DNA of 64,000 nt from positions 2,238,001 to 2,302,000 of the forward strand of contig NZ_CP062006.1 in NCBI RefSeq assembly GCF_017487345.1. Reading direction: 5' to 3'. The translations under genes were made by a program, and so were the position numbers. Shown here piece by piece: positions 59,410 through 64,000 of the stretch (the stretch's first letter is position 1; the number at the start of each line of letters is the position of its first letter). This DNA comes from Brevundimonas pondensis. Lineage in GTDB: Bacteria > Pseudomonadota > Alphaproteobacteria > Caulobacterales > Caulobacteraceae. The notes under the pieces were generated by a model, which worked only from the letters and a program-made list of their open reading frames with translations, was not told the DNA's origin and made no database searches.

Positions 59410-60717
59410 TCAATCCAGACGACGATAGACGCTCGTTTCACCAGACTTCTCAACGCGCTCAAGCCCCGTGACGACGCCGCCCGCACGCACCAGCCGGAAC
59501 CGGTAGTCATCCGATCCCTGAACTGCAAACAGATCCTTCCCGATCGGATCAAGCGCCAGAACGAAGCGATCGCGCCAGTGATAGGCCAAGCCGGTCGGGG
59601 TGCGGACCAGGGTCCGCCCTTCATAGGCGCCGGCCGCTTCATCCAGGTCTGCGGCGGTCGGAATCCAGCCAGAGATAGCGAACTCCACCGGGACCAGAGC
59701 CCATGTGGCGTCCGTGTCGCCTGCGTTCGCCCGGCTCTGCAGCAGGAACTTCTGCGCCGCCAGCAGGGCGCCGGAGGCCGGCACGGCCAGATCAGGCGTC
59801 ACGCCGACGCCCTCGAAATCCTCTCCCTTGATCGGGTCCCGAATCTGGCCGATCGGCACCTGCAGCATGAACCGATCATCGACCGGCACGCGAGTGACCG
59901 GATGCGCGCCGCCGGCGGTCTGTTCGCCGATCACGGTCGCCCGGCCGAGCCGCTGCAGCGAAAAGGCCATCCATTCGGCGGCGGAGAAGGATGTCGATCC
60001 GGTCAGGATCACGACGGGCACATCGCCTGAACGCTGGCCCGGCACGGCGGCCAGATTCCATTGCCCCCGCTCCACCCTCTTGCCGTCCTCGGTGTAGTTG
60101 TAGTCGAAGAATTCCTGCTCCTTGCCAGCCGGATACAGGTAGCTCATCAGCAACTGCGCCATCTCCAGCACGCCGCCGTTGTTGTAGCGAAGGTCGAAGA
60201 TGATCCCCTTGGCGCCTTCAGCGAACCGCATGGCTCCCGTCGCCGTGTCCTGGGCGTACTGGGGGTCGGCGAAGAAGTCGAAACGGATGTAGGCCAGATC
60301 CCCCTCCAGCCGTCGCGCGTCGCGGAAACCGAAGTTGGCCGCGCGTTCGACATCGCGCCGCGCCTGGGTCGTGGCGTTTCCGCTGACCTTGGCCTGACGG
60401 TTGGCGGCGACCTCTTCAGGGTCGAAGGCCACCGAGAAATGCAGATCCCGGCTCGCCTTCATCATGCCTCGCGAAAGGTGATCCGCGAACTGGTCGGCGT
60501 CGACCGGTTCGGATCGGACCTGCCGGCCCAACTCCGCCGATATGGCGGGAATGCGATCGGGGAAGACGTAGTTTCGTTTCAACGCCGTCTCCAGGCCAGA
60601 GACGACCTCTCGCTGCGCCTGTTGGTCCAGAGTCCGCTGATCCGGAGCTTGGGCGGAAACCGATCCCGACGCCAGGACAGCGACCGCCAGCATTGAGATG
60701 AAGGTCCGAGAAAACAT
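59410..60717 (-). CDS. Secreted S41 family peptidase
   Basis: A 435-residue protein with signal peptide (MFSRTFISMLAVAVLASGSVSAQA), an N-terminal helical domain (RTLDQQAQREVVSGLETALKRNYVFPDRIP) and the S41 (C-terminal processing/IRBP-like) fold: GIIFDLRYNNGGVLEMAQLLMSYL and VVILTGSTSFSAAEWMAFSL with the catalytic Ser in the TSFSA segment. It lacks a PDZ domain. A C-terminal domain of about 100 residues follows (about 335-435). Probably periplasmic; regulated with the MarR gene. Confidence 0.85.
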   Translation of the reverse strand: MFSRTFISMLAVAVLASGSVSAQAPDQRTLDQQAQREVVSGLETALKRNYVFPDRIPAISAELGRQVRSEPVDADQFADHLSRGMMKASRDLHFSVAFDPEEVAANRQAKVSGNATTQARRDVERAANFGFRDARRLEGDLAYIRFDFFADPQYAQDTATGAMRFAEGAKGIIFDLRYNNGGVLEMAQLLMSYLYPAGKEQEFFDYNYTEDGKRVERGQWNLAAVPGQRSGDVPVVILTGSTSFSAAEWMAFSLQRLGRATVIGEQTAGGAHPVTRVPVDDRFMLQVPIGQIRDPIKGEDFEGVGVTPDLAVPASGALLAAQKFLLQSRANAGDTDATWALVPVEFAISGWIPTAADLDEAAGAYEGRTLVRTPTGLAYHWRDRFVLALDPIGKDLFAVQGSDDYRFRLVRAGGVVTGLERVEKSGETSVYRRLD

Positions 60718-60735
60718 CGCTGCTCCTATTTATAC

Positions 60736-60755
60736 AATATATTGCGCAATATATT
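60736..60755. promoter_or_regulatory. 20-base palindromic operator, likely MarR site
   Basis: AATATATTGCGCAATATATT is a perfect palindrome, 19 bases upstream of the S41 peptidase start codon. It overlaps the predicted -10 region, ideal for repression. MarR proteins bind AT-rich palindromes of 16-20 bases, and a MarR gene is in the operon. Confidence 0.75.
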
Positions 60756-60774
60756 TCATAAATGAGCGTGTCAA
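60746..60774 (-). promoter_or_regulatory. Promoter of the S41-MarR operon
   Basis: On the minus strand a perfect TTGACA (60774-60769), a 17-base spacer and TATTGC (60751-60746) form a sigma70-type promoter. The weak -10 lies inside the palindrome. AGGAG precedes the start codon. Confidence 0.6.
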
Positions 60775-60868
60775 ATTCGCTGCCGTGTTCTTCGGGGAAG
60801 TGAACGACCGCGACCGGCCTTCAGCTACGCTACGGCCCAGGCAAGGCGCGCGATGACTTCCGACAGCC

Positions 60869-61360
60869 CTAGGCCGCCTCGTCCTTCGGCAGCACGTCGC
60901 CCACCGTCGGGCGGTTTTCGGCCCAGGTCAGGGCGATGTCGCGGGGTTTGACGATCTCGTTGCAGTGGCCGCAGGCGATGCGAGGCTTGAGATCGTGGCC
61001 GCAGGTCTTGTGAACCATGGAGATGCCGCTGTCAGCATCGCCATAGACGTGCTTCTCGCCCCAAGCGTGCAGGGTGACGAGGACGCCGTACAGGTCCTTG
61101 CCCTTGGCGGTCAGGACATATTCCTTGCGCGGCGGGCGCTCGGAATAGAGCTGCGGCTCCAGGACGCCGTGCTGCACCAGGGATTTCAGTCGCGCCGCCA
61201 GGACGTTACGGGCCACGCCCAGCCGGTCTTGCCATTGTTCAAAGCGGCGGACACCGTTGAAGGCGTCGCGGATGACCAGCAGGGTCCACGGGTCGCCGAT
61301 CACCTCCAGCGTGGCGGCGATCGAGCAGCTCTGGCGGCTATAGTCGGCGGTGCGTCCCAT
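60869..61360 (-). CDS. HxlR-family transcriptional regulator
   Basis: A 163-residue winged-helix regulator: CSIAATLEVIGDPWTLLVIRDAFNGVRRFEQWQDRLGVARNVLAARLKSLVQHGVLEPQLYSERPPRKEYVLT is the complete HxlR domain with the first Cys in the CSIAA position. A C-terminal extension has CGHDLKPRIACGHC, a Cys-rich pair that may bind metal. It is divergent from a thioesterase gene, the likely target. Confidence 0.9.
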   Translation of the reverse strand: MGRTADYSRQSCSIAATLEVIGDPWTLLVIRDAFNGVRRFEQWQDRLGVARNVLAARLKSLVQHGVLEPQLYSERPPRKEYVLTAKGKDLYGVLVTLHAWGEKHVYGDADSGISMVHKTCGHDLKPRIACGHCNEIVKPRDIALTWAENRPTVGDVLPKDEAA

Positions 61361-61400
61361 GGGAATGAAAGTGACCCCGCGTCAGGCTTTTGACAAGTGG

Positions 61401-61441
61401 GTTGCCAATCGGGACGCAGTTTGTCAGTCTCTTTTGGCAAC
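61401..61441. promoter_or_regulatory. Inverted repeats between HxlR and thioesterase genes
   Basis: GTTGCCAA (61401-61408) and TTGGCAAC (61434-61441) form an eight-base inverted repeat; TGACAA (61391-61396) and TTGTCA (61421-61426) form a second, interleaved pair. Candidate HxlR operator in the 178-base divergent region. Confidence 0.4.
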
Positions 61442-61538
61442 GAACTAGCGGCTCCCCTGTTGCTGTCCTTGCGTTCCTCGACTTGCGGGCGGCGACGCTT
61501 CAGTCTCCGCCCGCCTCTTTCGCCTGTTGCGTGGACCG

Positions 61539-62366
61539 ATGACCGAAGCTGATCTGCTGCATGACGCACTGACCCTGACGCCTTCGGACGAGGGGCTCGC
61601 GGCCCACCTGTCCGGCGAGTTCTCCAATGGCCCCATCGCCGCACCGCCCGAGGCGGGCTTCCCCTTCGGCGGCCTGCTGGCGGCCCTGTGCGCCGGAGCC
61701 ATGCGTCAGGGGCTGGAGATCAAGGCGCCCTTGCGCAGCCTCAGCGTCCAGTATCTGGCCGCCGCCAAATACGGCCAGCCGATCCATTTCCGCCCCCGCC
61801 TGCTGCGCGGCGGCCGCAACGTCGCCTATGCCGTGGTCGAAGGGGGGCAAGGCGCGCGCCTGACCCACCACGCCAGCGCCACCTATGGCGCCGACGGCGA
61901 CACCGCCGAACCGCTCAGCCCGCTTCTGACCCCGCCGCCCGCGCTGGACCTGGACGCGCCGGGTCTCAGCGGCCCCATGGCCCCCCGCTTTTCGCAGCAC
62001 GTCGACTATCGCTTCAACGGCGGCCCAAACATTCTGGGCGGCAACGAGGGCAAGCCCGTTGTCGAGCGCGTGTGGATGCGGACCCGGGATGGCGCGCCGC
62101 TGGACGAGTTGCGGATGGCCTATCTGCTGGACGCCCTCTATCCGCCCGCCTGGACCGCCTTCAAGGCGCCGCCCATGATGACGAGCGTCGATCTGCGGTA
62201 CGACTTCCTGGCCGATCCGACGCCGGAAACCGCGCCCGACGGCTGGGCCTTTTTCGAGTACCGGCTGCTGGACCACGGCCTGGGCTGGTCGGTGGATGAG
62301 GCGACCGCATGGGGCGCCGACGGGCGGCCCCTGGCCCTGGCGCGCCAGCGTCGCAAGCTGCTGTGA
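61539..62366 (+). CDS. Acyl-CoA thioesterase family protein (TesB-like)
   Basis: A 275-residue protein of the double-hotdog thioesterase family. Visible blocks: FPFGGLLAALCAGAMRQGL in the first hotdog, LRSLSVQYLAAAKYGQPIHF, and the second hotdog with PPMMTSVDLRYDFLADP and SVDEATAWGADGRPLALARQRRKL. The ATG at 61539 is preferred to the upstream TTG. It may hydrolyse acyl-CoAs; proximity to the thiolase suggests fatty-acid or short-chain CoA metabolism. Confidence 0.82.
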   Translation: MTEADLLHDALTLTPSDEGLAAHLSGEFSNGPIAAPPEAGFPFGGLLAALCAGAMRQGLEIKAPLRSLSVQYLAAAKYGQPIHFRPRLLRGGRNVAYAVVEGGQGARLTHHASATYGADGDTAEPLSPLLTPPPALDLDAPGLSGPMAPRFSQHVDYRFNGGPNILGGNEGKPVVERVWMRTRDGAPLDELRMAYLLDALYPPAWTAFKAPPMMTSVDLRYDFLADPTPETAPDGWAFFEYRLLDHGLGWSVDEATAWGADGRPLALARQRRKLL

Positions 62367-62430
62367 CCTTGCCAGCAGCCCTCCGCCTCCCCTAATCCCC
62401 CGGCAAACGATTCATACTGGAAACGCCCCC

Positions 62431-63621
62431 ATGACCGCCGCAACCGATCCCGTCGTCATCGTCTCCTTCGCCCGCACGCCCATGGGCGGCTTCCAGGGGG
62501 CCCTGTCGCCGGTGAAGGCCACCGATCTGGGCGCCGCCGCGGTCAAGGCCGCCGTCGAGCGCGCCGGCGTCGCCCCTGAAAAGGTGGAGCAGATCTTCAT
62601 GGGCTGCGTCCTGCCCGCCGGTCTGGGCCAGGCCCCGGCGCGTCAGGCCGCCATCGGCGCGGGCCTGGGCAAGCACGTCGAGGCGACCACGGTGAACAAG
62701 ATGTGCGGCTCGGGCCTGCAAGCCGCCATGATGGCCCACGACGCCCTGCTGGCCGGCACGGCCGAGGTCATCGTCGCCGGCGGCATGGAGTCCATGACCG
62801 GCGCCCCCTATCTGATGAACAAGCACCGCGGCGGCGCCCGCATCGGCCACGACATCATCGTCGACAGCATGATGATGGACGGTCTGGAAGACGCCTATTC
62901 CCCCGGCAAGGCCATGGGCGTCTTCGCCGAGGACTCTGCCGCCCAGTATCAGTTCACCCGCGAGGCGATGGACGAATACGCCATCGAGAGCCTGACCCGC
63001 GCCCAGGCCGCCATTGCCTCGGGCGCCTTCAAGGCCGAGATCGTCCCGGTCGAGGTCGCGACGCGTAAGGGCCCCGTCACGGTCAGCGAGGACGAGCAGC
63101 CGGGCAAGGCCGACGCCGCCAAGATCCCTACCCTGCGCCCGGCCTTCACCAAGGACGGCGCCATCACCGCCGCCAACGCCTCCTCGATCTCGGACGGAGC
63201 CGCGGCCCTGGTCATGACCCGCGAAAGCACGGCCAAGGCGCTTGGTCTGCCCATCGTCGCCCGCGTCGTCGCCCACGCCGCCCACGCCCATGAACCGGCC
63301 CTGTTCACCACCGCGCCGGTTCCCGCCATGCAGAAGGCCCTGAAAAAAGCAGGCTGGTCGGTCGAGGACGTGGATCTGTGGGAGGTCAACGAGGCCTTCG
63401 CCGTCGTCGCCATGATCGCCCAACAGGAACTGGGCATCGACCGAGCCAAGCTGAACGTCAACGGCGGCGCCACGGCTCTCGGCCACCCCATCGGCGCCTC
63501 GGGCGCGCGCATCCTTTCCACCCTGCTGGCGGCGCTTCAGGCGCGCGGCGGCAAGAAGGGCGTGGCCTCGCTGTGCATCGGCGGCGGCGAAGCCGTGGCC
63601 ATGGCCGTGGAACTGGTCTGA
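62431..63621 (+). CDS. Acetyl-CoA C-acetyltransferase (thiolase)
   Basis: A 396-residue thiolase from the ATG at 62431. The acyl-accepting Cys is in NKMCGSGLQAAMMA, followed by GGMESMTGAPYL; the base His is in GGATALGHPIGASGAR and the second Cys in CIGGGEAVAMA. Condenses or cleaves acetoacetyl-CoA. It could work with ScoAB in acetoacetate use. The frame upstream of the chosen start overlaps the thioesterase gene end and is not homologous. Confidence 0.93.
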   Translation: MTAATDPVVIVSFARTPMGGFQGALSPVKATDLGAAAVKAAVERAGVAPEKVEQIFMGCVLPAGLGQAPARQAAIGAGLGKHVEATTVNKMCGSGLQAAMMAHDALLAGTAEVIVAGGMESMTGAPYLMNKHRGGARIGHDIIVDSMMMDGLEDAYSPGKAMGVFAEDSAAQYQFTREAMDEYAIESLTRAQAAIASGAFKAEIVPVEVATRKGPVTVSEDEQPGKADAAKIPTLRPAFTKDGAITAANASSISDGAAALVMTRESTAKALGLPIVARVVAHAAHAHEPALFTTAPVPAMQKALKKAGWSVEDVDLWEVNEAFAVVAMIAQQELGIDRAKLNVNGGATALGHPIGASGARILSTLLAALQARGGKKGVASLCIGGGEAVAMAVELV

Positions 63622-63672
63622 TCCCATCGCGTTCTCCACGGTCACGCTAACCTTGGCCGTGGAGACTACGCC

Positions 63673-64000
63673 TTGAAAATCCTCCCCTCCCTCTTCGCCG
63701 GCGTCGCCGCCCTGACGCTTTGCGCCTGCGCCACCGCTCAGGCGGAAAGCCCGATGACCGACAGCACGCCCTCGGCCCAGACCGACGCCGCCGACGCCCT
63801 CAAGGCCTTCCCGGCCGCAACGGCGGGCCAGACGCGCCACGTCATCACCCTGCCCGCGCAGACCGACGAAAGCGCCCTGAAGGTCGAGCTGATCCTCGGC
63901 AAGACCCAGACGGTGGACTGCAACCGCCAGTTCTTCGGCGGTCGTCTGGAGACCCGCACGGCGGAGGGCTGGGGCTATGACTATTACGTCCTGCCGGCGC
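63673..64000 (+). CDS. eco: Ecotin-type serine protease inhibitor (3' truncated)
   Basis: Frame starts with TTG (GGAG nine bases upstream) and runs off the window end. A signal sequence ([21 protein letters not shown]) with a possible lipobox is followed by the ecotin segments [40 protein letters not shown], and [18 protein letters not shown]. Ecotin is a periplasmic dimeric inhibitor of trypsin-fold proteases. The reactive-site loop lies beyond the window. The signal and a roughly 30-residue spacer before the ecotin domain differ slightly from E. coli. Confidence 0.88.
   Translation, partial: MKILPSLFAGVAALTLCACATAQAESPMTDSTPSAQTDAADALKAFPAATAGQTRHVITLPAQTDESALKVELILGKTQTVDCNRQFFGGRLETRTAEGWGYDYYVLPA

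Overview
The window is a 64 kb piece of a high-GC alphaproteobacterial chromosome, most likely Caulobacterales and probably Brevundimonas-like. The evidence is a SciP homologue (the small CtrA-inhibiting protein of Caulobacter) beside sigma54-type flagellar genes, two CtrA-like boxes, a RegB/RegA redox pair joined to a cyo quinol oxidase operon, several TonB/porin-type envelope genes, and many S9/S41 secreted peptidases. Almost all DNA is coding. There is no phage, insertion sequence, rRNA or CRISPR array.

Layout. 1-4.9 kb: a 5'-truncated LysR regulator, a TonB-like proline-rich protein, an OmpA lipoprotein, and a BtuB-type receptor under a cobalamin riboswitch. 4.9-13.8 kb: a complete kdp potassium-uptake operon on the minus strand, including kdpF, a second tiny membrane protein ahead of it, a TorF-type porin between kdpB and kdpC, and a KdpE-like operator upstream. 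13.8-16.9 kb: an HPt protein, an APC amino-acid permease, tRNA-Lys(CUU) and a DUF808 membrane protein. 16.9-25.4 kb: cyoABCD-surf1-regB-regA as one minus-strand unit, with a divergent MFS transporter.

25.6-33.3 kb: a chaperone-usher pilus locus of the spore-coat-U (archaic) type, with tip, usher, chaperone, two pilins that share an identical 487 bp 3' segment, and a minor subunit. A perfect TTAA-N7-TTAA CtrA-type box lies upstream. 33.3-44.2 kb: malate synthase G with a divergent LysR gene, a palindromic intergenic repeat, an S9D peptidase, a succinyl-CoA:3-ketoacid CoA-transferase pair, and an Mla/MCE lipid transporter.

44.4-52.0 kb: flagellar genes flgL-flgK (minus) and fliK-flgD-flgE (plus), each group with a sigma54-type promoter, followed by sciP. 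52.1-64 kb: mnmA, rtcB with a structured leader, an S9 peptidase, a diguanylate cyclase, a MarR/S41-peptidase operon with a 20 bp palindromic operator, an HxlR regulator, a thioesterase, a thiolase, and a 3'-truncated ecotin gene.

The regions most worth follow-up are the pilus locus (gene-converted twin pilins, CtrA box, internal terminator), the expanded kdp operon (porin and extra micro-protein) and the rtcB leader. All family assignments come from reading the sequence; no database search was run.
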